64,000 bases of DNA from Bremerella alba (GTDB taxonomy: Bacteria; Planctomycetota; Planctomycetia; Pirellulales; Pirellulaceae), in assembly GCF_013618625.1 (NCBI RefSeq), contig NZ_JABRWO010000011.1:172796-236795 (forward strand), in the 5' to 3' direction. Positions 10,831 through 19,598 of the stretch are shown one piece after another (position 1 is the first letter of the stretch; the number at the start of each line of letters is the position of its first letter). The position numbers were made by a program, and so were the translations under genes. The notes below the pieces were generated by a model that had not been told where the DNA came from, did not search any database, and saw only the letters and a program-made list of their open reading frames with translations.

Positions 10831-11562
10831 TTAGGGGAAAGCGGGAAACGGAACTCGGAATGGTTTTTCCGGAAAGGTGCGAATGATTTGGTCGTCGAGC
10901 CAACCGCGCGCCATTTCTTCGTGTCGCACGCCTAGTTGTGAGATGTCCGACTTGGCCTTCCCTTTCTTGGCGACCACTAGCACGGCATTCTCGATCCAGG
11001 TTCGCTCGAACTCGAATTGCGGAATACGCAGGTTACCACGTGCCGGATCAGCGAGAAAAACCCAGCCGTTGGCCATGCCTCTTAAAACCACAAAATGATT
11101 GGTTTCTTCCAGGCGAATCGCCACGATCAGCGGTACCTTGACGTCGGCCAATTCAGCCATGCTCAAGCGACCGATCGTGGAAAGGTAACCCAACTTCACG
11201 GCTGCTAGTCGCAGGTCGGAAATGGCCAGCCCGTTCTCAAAGCGTTCCTCCAGCTCTTCCCGCGTCAGGTTCTTTTCAATGACGCCGAGCACCTGGTTTT
11301 CGGTGACTGGATCGCCCCAGTAATACCGGCAGAGGGTTGCCATGGCCGCAGCACCGCACGAAAAATCTCGCTGCTGCTTGACGACATTCTGATCGCGAAT
11401 CGCCGTCCATGTCCGGGCGTAGGCCTGAATGTTGTTGTCATGCGTACGAACCGGCGGTCCAAATTGCGACCGGGTCTGGGCCGAAGCCGTCGCGGCCAAT
11501 GCCACGACAACACTCACAGTGACGACCGGGACGATCAGCGATTTGATGATAGGGTAACTCAC
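10831..11562 (-). CDS. Secreted C39-family cysteine peptidase
   Basis: GTG start at 11562 with GGAG 9 nt upstream. An N-terminal signal or anchor helix (residues about 8-28, ending TASAQ) precedes a papain-fold C39 domain. The catalytic triad is visible: C69 in DFSCGAAAM, H156 in ETNHFVVLRG and D172 in LADPARGN. C39 domains usually cleave double-glycine leaders on bacteriocin ABC exporters, or stand alone as in FapD of the Pseudomonas amyloid system. This one is standalone, with no ABC or membrane domain. It is 20 bp downstream of the outer-membrane barrel gene and probably in the same operon. The likely substrate is the convergent small secreted protein (inference). Confidence 0.88.
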   Translation of the reverse strand: MSYPIIKSLIVPVVTVSVVVALAATASAQTRSQFGPPVRTHDNNIQAYARTWTAIRDQNVVKQQRDFSCGAAAMATLCRYYWGDPVTENQVLGVIEKNLTREELEERFENGLAISDLRLAAVKLGYLSTIGRLSMAELADVKVPLIVAIRLEETNHFVVLRGMANGWVFLADPARGNLRIPQFEFERTWIENAVLVVAKKGKAKSDISQLGVRHEEMARGWLDDQIIRTFPEKPFRVPFPAFP

Positions 11563-11582
11563 GAGAGTTTCTCCGACTGCGG

Positions 11583-12755
11583 TTACAACGTCCAGACGAT
11601 ACCAATAACAGAGTCGGCCGAATCTTCGGTCATGCCGATTTCAGCAAACGGTTCGACAATCCGACCGCAACGATAGGTGGTTGCCGCAAAGCGAAGTCGC
11701 AGCAGTTCCCGCATCGAGCCTTGCACGCCGAGTCCATCGATTTGAGTTTCGGTTTGGAATAGCCCCAGAAATGCGGTACTCAGCGTGATACGATCGTTGA
11801 CTGCGAAACCGACGCCAAAGTTGTACGTAAACTGATGACCGTAGAAGACATCTTGGTCGTTGAACTGACGCTTGGCCTGGTAGCGATAACCCATGCCATA
11901 AAAGTAAATGATCGGGTCGTAACGCTGAATCATCAGCAACTGGACCGACGGTGCCCACACGCCGTTTGAAAGCGTGGCTTGGGTTAGCCCGTTCACGGCA
12001 TACTCGGCGTCACCGGTCGGGGCGGTCAATCCGAAGCTCAGGATGACATCAGGTGAATGACCATAACAGCCTTCGCGGCAAAGCAGGTTCACGCCGAGGT
12101 CTAAATCGCCAATGCCACCGCTATCGCTCGTTTGATCGAATCGACCTAGCGACGAATATTCCTGGTGCGACCAGCCAACCGGCAAACTGCTGGACAACTG
12201 AATGCGATCGGTCAGACCGTATCGCAGTGCGAACGGCACAAACAACGAACGTCGGCGGATGTCAGCCCGGGCAACGCCGGACGGACTAAGCGAGATCGGA
12301 AAATCGTAATCGGCTTTGGCATAGACCAGGCCGACATCCATTTGCCATTGGCCTGGATCCAACAGGACGCTGGCCGAGCGCAGAAACTGGACGTTGAAGT
12401 CTTCCAGCGGTTCGCCATATTCCTGCTGTTGACTGGTGGGCGGATCGACCAGTTCGACTTTTCCATTTTCCGGAATTTGCGGCAAGGGTGGCGGCAGTGG
12501 CCCTGGCTCTTGCTGCATCGCGGAAACCGGCATGATGGATCCGTTGCCATAGCGCCAAACGAGCGACGTATCCTCGAAGTCCGACGCGACGAACAGGGGG
12601 TCATCGGTGCGGAAATTGTTCGACGAACCGTAGTCCCATTGGGCGTCGGCGGTAGTTACCTGCCCGGTCAACACGATGGCTGCGGCGATCATCGCCGAGC
12701 GTACGTAGCCTGCAAGCCAACGACGGCGGCGGCATGTATCTGGTGTTCGCAGCAT
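11583..12755 (-). CDS. Outer-membrane beta-barrel (phenol_MetA_deg/FapF-like)
   Basis: The ATG at 12755 is preferred over longer starts because it has GAAGGA 8 nt upstream and begins a signal peptide (hydrophobic AMIAAAIVLTG, cut near TADAQ). After a proline-rich linker (residues about 60-90) come alternating amphipathic strands with turn motifs typical of barrels (LPVGWSH, GLTAPTGDAEY, FGVGFAVNDRITLS) and a terminal hydrophobic strand ending in W-T-L. The pattern resembles the MetA-pathway barrel family, which includes channel-like proteins such as FapF. It lies just upstream of the C39 peptidase, suggesting a coupled processing and export function. The substrate is not known. Confidence 0.75.
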   Translation of the reverse strand: MLRTPDTCRRRRWLAGYVRSAMIAAAIVLTGQVTTADAQWDYGSSNNFRTDDPLFVASDFEDTSLVWRYGNGSIMPVSAMQQEPGPLPPPLPQIPENGKVELVDPPTSQQQEYGEPLEDFNVQFLRSASVLLDPGQWQMDVGLVYAKADYDFPISLSPSGVARADIRRRSLFVPFALRYGLTDRIQLSSSLPVGWSHQEYSSLGRFDQTSDSGGIGDLDLGVNLLCREGCYGHSPDVILSFGLTAPTGDAEYAVNGLTQATLSNGVWAPSVQLLMIQRYDPIIYFYGMGYRYQAKRQFNDQDVFYGHQFTYNFGVGFAVNDRITLSTAFLGLFQTETQIDGLGVQGSMRELLRLRFAATTYRCGRIVEPFAEIGMTEDSADSVIGIVWTL

Positions 12756-12837
12756 CTTGTCGATCCTTCGGGAAGCGAACTTTAGGGGCTTTGAAACTTC
12801 CATGTTTGGAAACCTTAATGTGTGCCTAGGTGCCGCG

Positions 12838-13968
12838 TTACCAAACGATTCCCGTCGAAACGGCGAAACCAACCAGGTCGAGCGAATCGGACGGAGCCAA
12901 GGCATTCATCGTCAGTTCGCCCACGTTCAATTCACCGACGGTCGAAGTGGCACCAGCCGCTCCGCTCATCTCGCCCCAGTGTTGATATTCAAATGCACCG
13001 CGAGCAAAGAAACGGCCCCCCATGCACTTCAGCGGTGTGCTCCACTGGGCACCCACCTGGAACTCGGCGATAAACATGGTGTCGGTCGAGCCCGCATAGC
13101 CACCGTTGGTTTGGTTGGCGTCGCCGCCAGGGCTGATCAGTTGGGCATGCGTCAGTGCCCCGGCGTACGAGTCGCCGGACAACACCGAACCACGAGCGTT
13201 CCAGAACCATTGCAAGCCACAGAAGCAGTCCGAGCAGCGATAGCCGGAAAGCGAGAACGTCACACCGTCCCCTTCAAACGAAGCAATCCCCGACGCGGTA
13301 CCGGTGAAGAAATCGTTGCCGCCGCCCAAGCCGCCTGGCCGGGCAATGACGCCGTTGAAGCCAATCGTTTCGTTCATATCCCGTTGAGCATGTCGATAGC
13401 CAAACGTTCCGACCATGTTCCAGTCGCCAACGCAGAACTCTTTGACGAGTTCCAGGTCGAGTGCAAACATTTCCAGGTTGGTGCCGGAAGCGAAGCCGAA
13501 CGTGTCGCCGGATAAGAAGTAAGGATCAGCGTAGTTCGAGCTGGTATTAAGTTCCCAGTAACGAAACTGCACGCCCCACCCGTTGTCGCAGACGTAGCCA
13601 GCCCACAACCGTGGTGCCGGCACGAGCCCATCGATACCGTGGGCATCCGTCGAAAAACTATCGGTGGTCGAGGCGACCGTGTTTTCAAAAATCCAACCGG
13701 CCTGGTTGCCGCCCATCGGGGCCAGGAAGGTCGCTTCTACCCCCACTCGCCAGCCGGTGCGACAGTAACCGCAAGCGGGACCACACGACTCGGCCACATA
13801 CGGCTGGGGAGTCGCGGTCAAGTTGTCGAGCTTCTCGAACGACATCGGGGCCAGCTCGGGGTCTTGAGCGAGGTAGATCGGACGGAAAACATTGTCCGTC
13901 TGGGCCAACAGGGCAGATGTCGCCGAGACCCAAGCAAACATCACTAAGGGGATGTGACGCAATTTCAT
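12838..13968 (-). CDS. Outer-membrane beta-barrel, planctomycete type
   Basis: The ATG at 13968 follows AGGA by 9-10 nt and starts a signal peptide (MKLRHIPLVMFAWVSATS). The mature protein has an early cysteine cluster (CGPACGYC), then repeated aromatic-Gly strands, a second cysteine-rich turn (CSDCFCG) and a C-terminal strand ending IVW, as expected for an OMP assembled by BamA. It resembles planctomycete BBP7 or Lpg1974-like porin families from memory. It lies 82 bp upstream of the FapF-like barrel on the same strand. Function is probably a porin or structural OMP. Confidence 0.7.
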   Translation of the reverse strand: MKLRHIPLVMFAWVSATSALLAQTDNVFRPIYLAQDPELAPMSFEKLDNLTATPQPYVAESCGPACGYCRTGWRVGVEATFLAPMGGNQAGWIFENTVASTTDSFSTDAHGIDGLVPAPRLWAGYVCDNGWGVQFRYWELNTSSNYADPYFLSGDTFGFASGTNLEMFALDLELVKEFCVGDWNMVGTFGYRHAQRDMNETIGFNGVIARPGGLGGGNDFFTGTASGIASFEGDGVTFSLSGYRCSDCFCGLQWFWNARGSVLSGDSYAGALTHAQLISPGGDANQTNGGYAGSTDTMFIAEFQVGAQWSTPLKCMGGRFFARGAFEYQHWGEMSGAAGATSTVGELNVGELTMNALAPSDSLDLVGFAVSTGIVW

Positions 13969-14412
13969 TTCTGAATTCCTTTCAGCCACCGCCACAACCG
14001 ACGAGCTAATCCATGCTCAAGCGGAATGCATTGTTAAACGATTGGGGTTTTCACGCAGACGAACCGTTTCGTCCCGTCTATGCGGTGCTAGCGTTGCGGG
14101 TGTGCTAGCGAGCATAACACGTAGAATCGTCCTCTCAGGCATCGTGCTTTCGAGGGGGTAGCGATAAGAAGAATGTTGGTAGCACCGACAACCGCTGCCA
14201 ACGGACTAACCCCACCGTTCGGTATAGACAGACCAAGCCATAGTGACCGGGGCCCAGGCTCGAGAGTGCTCGGGCGCGCAAAGGATTGCTAGAGTGCGAG
14301 CAGAGAAGCGGATCGTATCGCCCCAAAATGCAGCGACTATTGGTTCACCATGTGTGAACCAGGTTCTTGCTGAGATTCGAGCTGCTCGGTTCCTTACGAT
14401 TACACAGCGACC
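13969..14412. other. Intergenic, no gene recognised
   Basis: 444 bp between the barrel start and the rpoN stop. It should contain the barrel promoter on its left part. I found no coding signature, repeat or clear terminator. Confidence 0.5.
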
Positions 14413-15891
14413 TTACTTCTTCGACCAATCACGCCGCTGGCGCGAGCTGGGGATGCCCATTTTTTTGCGGTACTTGGTGACCGTACGTCGGGCAACGTTC
14501 AGGCCGTCGTCTTTGAGCTTCTTGACCAGGTCGTCGTCCGAGAGCGGCTTGGCTTTGTCTTCGTTGTCGATCACTTCCTGCAGGCGGAGACGAATTTGAT
14601 CCCAGGTGACCTCTTCGCCTGATTCATTCACCGTGCCACCGGCGAAGAATGCTTTGAGTGCAAAAATACCGCGCGGGGTTTGAATGTATTTGTCGTCGAC
14701 GGCCCGGCTGACGGTCGTTACGTGCACGCCCACTTGGTCGGCAATCTGTTGCATTTTCAGCGGCGTGATGTGTTCGGGTCCGTTGTCGATGAAGTCCTTC
14801 TGGTAATCGACAATTGCCTGGGCGACGCGGCTGAGCGTGTTTTGACGCTGGATGATAGCGTCGATCAACCACTGCGCTGCGTTTAGCTTTCGCTTGATGA
14901 ACTCTTTCTCTTCACGCGTGGCCGTCGGGCTGGAAAGACGCTCGCGATAGTAGTTACTGATACGAAGCTGAGGAATGTCGCGATCTTCGGCCTGAACGAC
15001 GTATCGGCCATCTTCGTCGATATCGAGCATCAGGTCGGGAATCACATTCGCCACGTGCGAGTCGTTATAGATCGAACCAGGCTTGGGATCTAAGCGGCGA
15101 AGTTCGCTCCAGGCGGCTTGAATGCGTTCGATTGAGAAGCCGGTCGACTTTTGAATTTGGGGAAGACGATTGTCGCGGAGGTCTTCCAGGTGATTCATGA
15201 TCAACGTGCGAAGTTCGTCGAAGAACATCCGCGACGGATCGATTTGCAACAGCAGACATTCGCGAAGGTCACGGGCCCCGACGCCGGCTGGCTCCAGCGA
15301 TTGCACGACATGCAATGCTTCCTGGGCGGTGTCCTTCAGTTCCTCGTCGGAATCGGCCGGCAATAAATCTTCCAGGCTTGTCGTCAGATAACCGTTGCTG
15401 TCGAGCGCCGAGATGATGCGTTCGGCCCATTCGCGCACCAGGGGCTCAATGGCCAATTCGTACAGTTGATGATCGAGGTGATCTTGCAGCGTTTCTGGGC
15501 GCGATTGAACGTTTGCCAAGGCGTCCATCCGACGCTCGGCGTCTTCTTCCATCTGACCGGAAGAACGTTGCGGGCGTTCGTCGAACGTGTCGGGATACTG
15601 CTGGTCCATTTCCAACAGACGCTCGAAGTCGTCGACGTTGTCCTTGCCGTCTTCGACGACGAATTCTTCCTCGGTCTCGGTGTTCGATTCGTATTCTTCT
15701 TGAGAGGAATCTTCCGATTCGCTTGCTTCCTGCTCTTGAACCTCGAGCATCGGGTTTTCGTTCATTTCCTGCTCGATCTTCTCTTGCAGGGCCAGAACGG
15801 GCAGTTGCAGAATCTCCATGGATTGAATCATCCGTGGGGCCAGAACTTGCTTCTGGGCCATTTTCTGCTCAAGACCGAACGACATTCTCAT
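14413..15891 (-). CDS. rpoN: RNA polymerase sigma-54 factor
   Basis: A 492-residue sigma-54. The N-terminal activator-interacting region is present (QKQVLAPRMIQSMEILQLP), followed by an acidic region II (residues about 50-115), the core-binding region, the HTH and the C-terminal RpoN box ARRTVTKYRKKMG near residue 465, which contacts the -24 element. It needs an AAA activator to open promoters. An alternative ATG lies two codons downstream (MSFGLEQ). It is followed by an intergenic inverted repeat pair and then recR, so is probably its own transcript. Confidence 0.97.
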   Translation of the reverse strand: MRMSFGLEQKMAQKQVLAPRMIQSMEILQLPVLALQEKIEQEMNENPMLEVQEQEASESEDSSQEEYESNTETEEEFVVEDGKDNVDDFERLLEMDQQYPDTFDERPQRSSGQMEEDAERRMDALANVQSRPETLQDHLDHQLYELAIEPLVREWAERIISALDSNGYLTTSLEDLLPADSDEELKDTAQEALHVVQSLEPAGVGARDLRECLLLQIDPSRMFFDELRTLIMNHLEDLRDNRLPQIQKSTGFSIERIQAAWSELRRLDPKPGSIYNDSHVANVIPDLMLDIDEDGRYVVQAEDRDIPQLRISNYYRERLSSPTATREEKEFIKRKLNAAQWLIDAIIQRQNTLSRVAQAIVDYQKDFIDNGPEHITPLKMQQIADQVGVHVTTVSRAVDDKYIQTPRGIFALKAFFAGGTVNESGEEVTWDQIRLRLQEVIDNEDKAKPLSDDDLVKKLKDDGLNVARRTVTKYRKKMGIPSSRQRRDWSKK

Positions 15892-15967
15892 GGGAATGAT
15901 TCCGTAGCTGTTGGGAAGTGGGGTGCTGAAAGTGAAGACTGCGTCATCAGCTTTCAGCTAAGTAGGA

Positions 15968-16012
15968 TGGCCCAGAGTTTCATCTCTGGGTGGTCGCAGA
16001 CCACAAGCAGCT
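15968..16012 (+). repeat. Dispersed double-hairpin repeat, copy A
   Basis: Two consecutive hairpins: CCCAGAG-tttcat-CTCTGGG and TGGTC-gca-GACCA, followed by CAAGCAGCT. It is one of at least three copies in the window; see 16069 and 19281. Confidence 0.75.
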
Positions 16013-16068
16013 AATGCATCAGGCATGAACAAGATAGATCGTTTCTATCTTCAATTACGTCCATACAA

Positions 16069-16112
16069 GAGCCGCTTGTCGGCGTTGCCGACCCAGAGAA
16101 ATCTCTGGGCAC
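16069..16112 (-). repeat. Dispersed double-hairpin repeat, copy B (inverted)
   Basis: The inverted copy of the element at 15968: AGCCGCTTG, then TCGGC-gtt-GCCGA, then CCCAGAG-aaat-CTCTGGG. Copies A and B face each other across about 56 bp between rpoN and recR, so the region can fold into a large cruciform or act as a transcription barrier. Confidence 0.75.
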
Positions 16113-16145
16113 CCAGCAGTAAACTCTCAATCACCCCAAGTGGGA

Positions 16146-16745
16146 TTAAAGTGATTGCCGGCCAGTCATGGCATCGGCAAGCACTTCCTTGTTGGCGAAT
16201 TCGAGAACGCTACCAGCGGTAACGCCTCGGGCCAAACGGGTTAATTTAACCGAGAACTCGGCAAGCAGGCTCGAAATATGCAGCGCTGTGCCGTCTCCTT
16301 CGGTTGTCGGATTGGTCGCCATGATCACTTCGCGAATGTCTCCTTGAGCAACGCGCGAGACCAGGGCATCAATGGTCAGTTGGTCCGGGCCGATACCTTC
16401 CAGCGGAGCGATACGCCCCAGCAGGACATGATACAAACCAGGGAACACGCCAGACTGTTCGAGCGCGATCAAGTCGCGCGGTTGTTCGACAACGCACAGT
16501 ACCGACGCGTCGCGTTGGGGGTCTTTGCAGATCGTGCACAGGTCCCCTTCCGACAAATTGAAGCATTGGCTGCAGTACCGAACGTTTTCTTTCACGTCGC
16601 GGATTGCATCTGCCAGTTGTAGGGCTTCTTCTTTGCCAACGCGAAGAAGATGATAGGCGACGCGCTCGGCACTTTTCCGACCAATGCCTGGCAGATTGGA
16701 AAGCTGGTCGATTAATCGAACCACCGATTCAGTCAGCTGCGCCAT
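16146..16745 (-). CDS. recR: Recombination mediator RecR
   Basis: 199 residues, the standard length. It has the N-terminal helix-hairpin-helix (LPGIGRKSAERVAYHLL), the four-cysteine zinc motif (YCSQCFNL ... CTIC) and the Toprim domain (LCVVEQPRDLIALE, NPTTEGDGTA). With RecF and RecO it loads RecA on gapped DNA. It lies downstream of ybaB and dnaX on the same strand, the conserved dnaX-ybaB-recR order. Confidence 0.97.
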   Translation of the reverse strand: MAQLTESVVRLIDQLSNLPGIGRKSAERVAYHLLRVGKEEALQLADAIRDVKENVRYCSQCFNLSEGDLCTICKDPQRDASVLCVVEQPRDLIALEQSGVFPGLYHVLLGRIAPLEGIGPDQLTIDALVSRVAQGDIREVIMATNPTTEGDGTALHISSLLAEFSVKLTRLARGVTAGSVLEFANKEVLADAMTGRQSL

Positions 16746-16802
16746 TCACCTAGCTCCTTCTATTATGTTGTTGTTTGAGTTGCTTTCCGAAAGCAACAAA
16801 TC

Positions 16803-17150
16803 TTATTGGCCGAACTGGCTCAGTGCTTGATCTAGGCCTGGTACGTTCAGTCCACTGGTTACCGACTGCATCATCTCTTGATGAAGCTCTTTGCCTTTGG
16901 CTTGGGCATCGTTGACGGCCTGAGGAATGAGTTCTTCGATCAGGTCCTTGTCGCCGTCTTCGATCAGTTTCGGATCGATGGTGATGCTGACCAGCTGGCC
17001 GTGTCCCGTGCAGATCGCTTCGACCATTCCGGCGCCGGCAGTTCCCTTCACACGCTTGTTGCGAAGTTCTTCCTGGACGGCCTTCATTTCCTGGCCCACT
17101 TGTTGAGCCTGCTGCATCATGCCAGCGATATTGCCAAGGTTCTTGAACAC
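16803..17150 (-). CDS. YbaB/EbfC-family nucleoid-associated protein
   Basis: I choose the GTG at 17150 because AAGGAG lies exactly 6 nt upstream, and because the product then begins MFKNLGNIAGMMQQAQQ, the family's typical start. The ATG at 17156 abuts the Shine-Dalgarno and is less likely. The 115-residue protein has the family pattern of an N-terminal helix, a central beta sheet (VEAICTGHGQLVSITIDP) and a C-terminal helix. Family members are DNA-binding dimers. Its place between dnaX and recR is the classic one. Confidence 0.92.
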   Translation of the reverse strand: MFKNLGNIAGMMQQAQQVGQEMKAVQEELRNKRVKGTAGAGMVEAICTGHGQLVSITIDPKLIEDGDKDLIEELIPQAVNDAQAKGKELHQEMMQSVTSGLNVPGLDQALSQFGQ

Positions 17151-17327
17151 GGACATCTCCTTTTCAGTGAAACAGTGCGACACATTCCGGTCCCCTCAGA
17201 CGCTTCCGAAATAGCGGGTGTCATTTAATCATCGGAAACACCGCAGGGACACGCGCAAAGTTTAGCTCAGCCATAGGCCGAAACTTCCCTTACGTGCGAA
17301 AAGCGTGCCAGGTTCTGAAAAAAATCT

Positions 17328-19100
17328 TTAGGCGTCCGGGTCGCGGACCCCAGTCACTTCGCCGTCGAACAGGTCCATCGCCTTTTGGACGAAGGGTTCC
17401 TGTTCGGCCAGTAGTCGAGCTTTTAGACGACCCTCTTGAGCCGATCGCTCGGGGGTCATGTGGGAATCGGCTTTTCGTGCGGCATTGGGATCTTCCAATA
17501 CCCGAAAATCGATCGCATAAGTGTCTCCGCACATCTCGCGGAAAGCCTTCTCCAGAACTTCCTGGCTTTTAGGCCGTCGCAAAGCTTCGACAGCCGAATT
17601 ATACGTTGAGAAAAAATCAACGACTAGACGATTTGGCCCAGAAATTGCTACTGCGTGCCCCTTCCGGGCAAAATCCGCGGTAAGCCCCGGCAAATCTTCG
17701 ACGATATTTCTCCATACCGAGAGGACGTTTTTCTCGGTAATCACCAGTTTGGGGGCTGGGATGGGGTCTGTCGGAGCCGGAGAGTCACTCGGTGCGGGGG
17801 CCGGCATCGAGGGTGGAGTGGGTGGCGGTTCAACCGGGCGAATGGGGATCGTATCGGGAGCCGGCGGCCGTTCTACGGGGTGTTCAGCCGTTTTTTTTTG
17901 AGGTGCAGCCCCTTGCGCAGCAGTCGGAGCCGACTTCGCGGGGACCCCACCTTCTTTGAGCGTGGCGATCAACGAGCCCAAACTTTCCAGGTCGTCTAGC
18001 TGACAGATACGAATGACCGCCGCTTCGGCGAGTACCTGACCGTAGGTGCTGCGGTGCAGTCGAACCAACGTTTCGTCTAAGCACTGCACTGCGGCGAGCA
18101 GTTTGGCCACGCCGGCCTGAGTGGCCATGCCCTTTGCCTGATCGACCGCGCCCGGCGAAATCGTTTGCAGCAAATCTGGTGAACCACCAGAACCAAGAAC
18201 CATGAGGTCGCGGAACAAACGCAGCAGTTGCTCCAGCAGTTGGCCTGGGTCGACGCCTTCGGTAAAGACGGAGTGAACCGTTTGCAACGCATTGGCCGCA
18301 TCAGACGAAAGAACCTGACCGGCCAGATCGATAATCTGTTGATTGTCGGCGGTACCTAACAAGCGATGAACCGACTCGACAGTGATTTCGGAATCGCCGA
18401 ACGCCAAAATTTGTTCCAGCAGCGACTGGCTGTCTCGCATCGAGCCGTTTGCACGCCGCGCGATCAACTTGAGCGCTTCGTCGTCGGCGGGGACCTGCTC
18501 GGTATCGACAATGTGCCGCAGCCGCCCGACGATGTCTTCTGGCAAGATGCCACCGAAATCGAACCGTTGGCAGCGCGACAGAACGGTGATCGGGATACGT
18601 TCCGGGTCGGTCGTGCAGAAGATGAACTTGGCGTGTTCCGGCGGTTCTTCCAAGGTTTTCAGCAGCGCGTTGAACGCTTCCTTGGTGAACATGTGCACTT
18701 CGTCGATGATGTAGATCTTGAAGCGTGCGCGGCTGGGGCGAACGTTGATATTGGCCCGCAGTTGGCGAATCTCTTCGATACCGCGATTGGACGCACCGTC
18801 GATTTCAAGCACGTCGACGTCTTCGCCAGCGGTCACGCTTTCGCAAATCTCGCACTCGTTGCAGGGCGTGGCCGTAGGGCCTTTAGCGCAGTTGAGTGCC
18901 TTGGCGAAGATCCGAGCCGACGAAGTCTTGCCGACCCCGCGAGCCCCGGTGAATAGATAGGCGTGCCCTACCCTGTTTCGCTCGATGGCGTTACCCAGCG
19001 CAGTTGCCACACGCTGCTGACCGACCAATTCGCCAAACGATTGCGGGCGATAACGCCTGGCAACCACCAGGTAGTCGGGAGAACTATTTTGCTCAGCCAC
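17328..19100 (-). CDS. dnaX: DNA polymerase III subunit tau (and gamma by frameshift)
   Basis: The GTG at 19100 follows an AGGG motif and gives VAEQNSSPDYLVVARRYRP; a longer ORF start at 19181 adds an atypical N-terminus. Walker A is GARGVGKT (residues 52-59), the zinc module CNECEIC and the Walker B IIDEVHMF follow. Domain III leads to a Pro-rich linker (about 405-450) and a C-terminal tau-specific domain. The 590-residue tau is the clamp-loader subunit bridging polymerase and helicase. An A9 tract at codons 401-404 predicts a 405-residue gamma form (see separate entry). The gene sits between the SRP RNAs and ybaB. Confidence 0.96.
   Translation of the reverse strand: MAEQNSSPDYLVVARRYRPQSFGELVGQQRVATALGNAIERNRVGHAYLFTGARGVGKTSSARIFAKALNCAKGPTATPCNECEICESVTAGEDVDVLEIDGASNRGIEEIRQLRANINVRPSRARFKIYIIDEVHMFTKEAFNALLKTLEEPPEHAKFIFCTTDPERIPITVLSRCQRFDFGGILPEDIVGRLRHIVDTEQVPADDEALKLIARRANGSMRDSQSLLEQILAFGDSEITVESVHRLLGTADNQQIIDLAGQVLSSDAANALQTVHSVFTEGVDPGQLLEQLLRLFRDLMVLGSGGSPDLLQTISPGAVDQAKGMATQAGVAKLLAAVQCLDETLVRLHRSTYGQVLAEAAVIRICQLDDLESLGSLIATLKEGGVPAKSAPTAAQGAAPQKKTAEHPVERPPAPDTIPIRPVEPPPTPPSMPAPAPSDSPAPTDPIPAPKLVITEKNVLSVWRNIVEDLPGLTADFARKGHAVAISGPNRLVVDFFSTYNSAVEALRRPKSQEVLEKAFREMCGDTYAIDFRVLEDPNAARKADSHMTPERSAQEGRLKARLLAEQEPFVQKAMDLFDGEVTGVRDPDA
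17884..17899 (-). promoter_or_regulatory. dnaX A9 slippery tract with immediate -1 frame stop
   Basis: The coding strand reads CCT CAA AAA AAA ACG GCT GAA, nine A in a row (17891-17899). A -1 ribosomal slip or one extra A in the transcript gives AAC GGC TGA, ending at 17884. This yields gamma of 405 residues against tau of 590. An AAGGGG Shine-Dalgarno-like element lies about 10 nt upstream, as in E. coli dnaX frameshifting. Thermus dnaX uses an A9 tract through transcriptional slippage. Confidence 0.8.
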
Positions 19101-19280
19101 GATCCCTCTCAACCGGCTAAGGACTTTCTTCGAGTTTCCGAGCCGAAGAACGTCGGTCTCGCCAGATACACCGCCACCCAAACACGGGCCGCGAATGCAG
19201 TTTGACGCACAAGACGAGCCAAATCAACCGTAGCCGCAGCCACGAATAAAACGCCGCAAGTCGCACGTGTATCCCGACGG

Positions 19281-19326
19281 GTGCCCCAGAAATTCATTTC
19301 TGGGTGGCCGTAGGCCACAAGCGGCT
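19281..19326 (+). repeat. Dispersed double-hairpin repeat, copy C
   Basis: CCCAGAAA-ttca-TTTCTGGG, then TGGCC-gta-GGCCA, then CAAGCGGCT. It has the same architecture as the copies near rpoN, with compensatory stem changes (TGGTC/GACCA there, TGGCC/GGCCA here). It lies between dnaX and the SRP RNA genes. The minus-strand ORF across it is not a gene. Confidence 0.75.
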
Positions 19327-19465
19327 CATGAGTTCGGATGGAAGCAGGTGAAACGTAATCACTGCTTCCGACTCCACTGACTAGCGGCCAGTCCGCTTTA
19401 TCGAGGATCCCGGCATAAAAAGCCGGAACCACGCAAAGCATTTCGACCATCGGCAACCCATCGGA

Positions 19466-19570
19466 CTGCTTTGGAGGAACCCCCGCACAAGAGTCGCCAA
19501 GATTTGGCTGCTCCAGTTAAGGCCTGACCAGGTTACCAAACTTCCCCTTGCGAGGGTTGCTCGAAAGCAG
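19466..19570 (-). ncRNA. ffs: SRP RNA, small bacterial type (promoter-distal copy)
   Basis: On the minus strand the core reads ACCTGGTCAGGCC, a short apical loop, then GGAGCAGCC, the conserved SRP domain IV that binds Ffh. The 5' and 3' ends pair (CTGCTTT / AAAGCAG, GAG / CTC, AACCCTCGCA / TGCGGGGGTT). The predicted length is about 105 nt. The apical loop reads UUAAC. No own promoter is visible, so it is probably co-transcribed with the upstream copy. The neighbourhood SRP RNA-dnaX-ybaB-recR supports the call. Confidence 0.88.
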
Positions 19571-19598
19571 TCTCAACTCGTTGTTCGTTTTTTCCCCA

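Noticed and set aside
17154..17183. ATG starts at 17183 or 17156 for ybaB
   Set aside because: AAGGAG is spaced for the GTG at 17150 and the resulting N-terminus matches the family.
19109..19456. 115-codon minus ORF between dnaX and SRP RNA
   Set aside because: It runs through a dispersed hairpin repeat and has no protein-like features.
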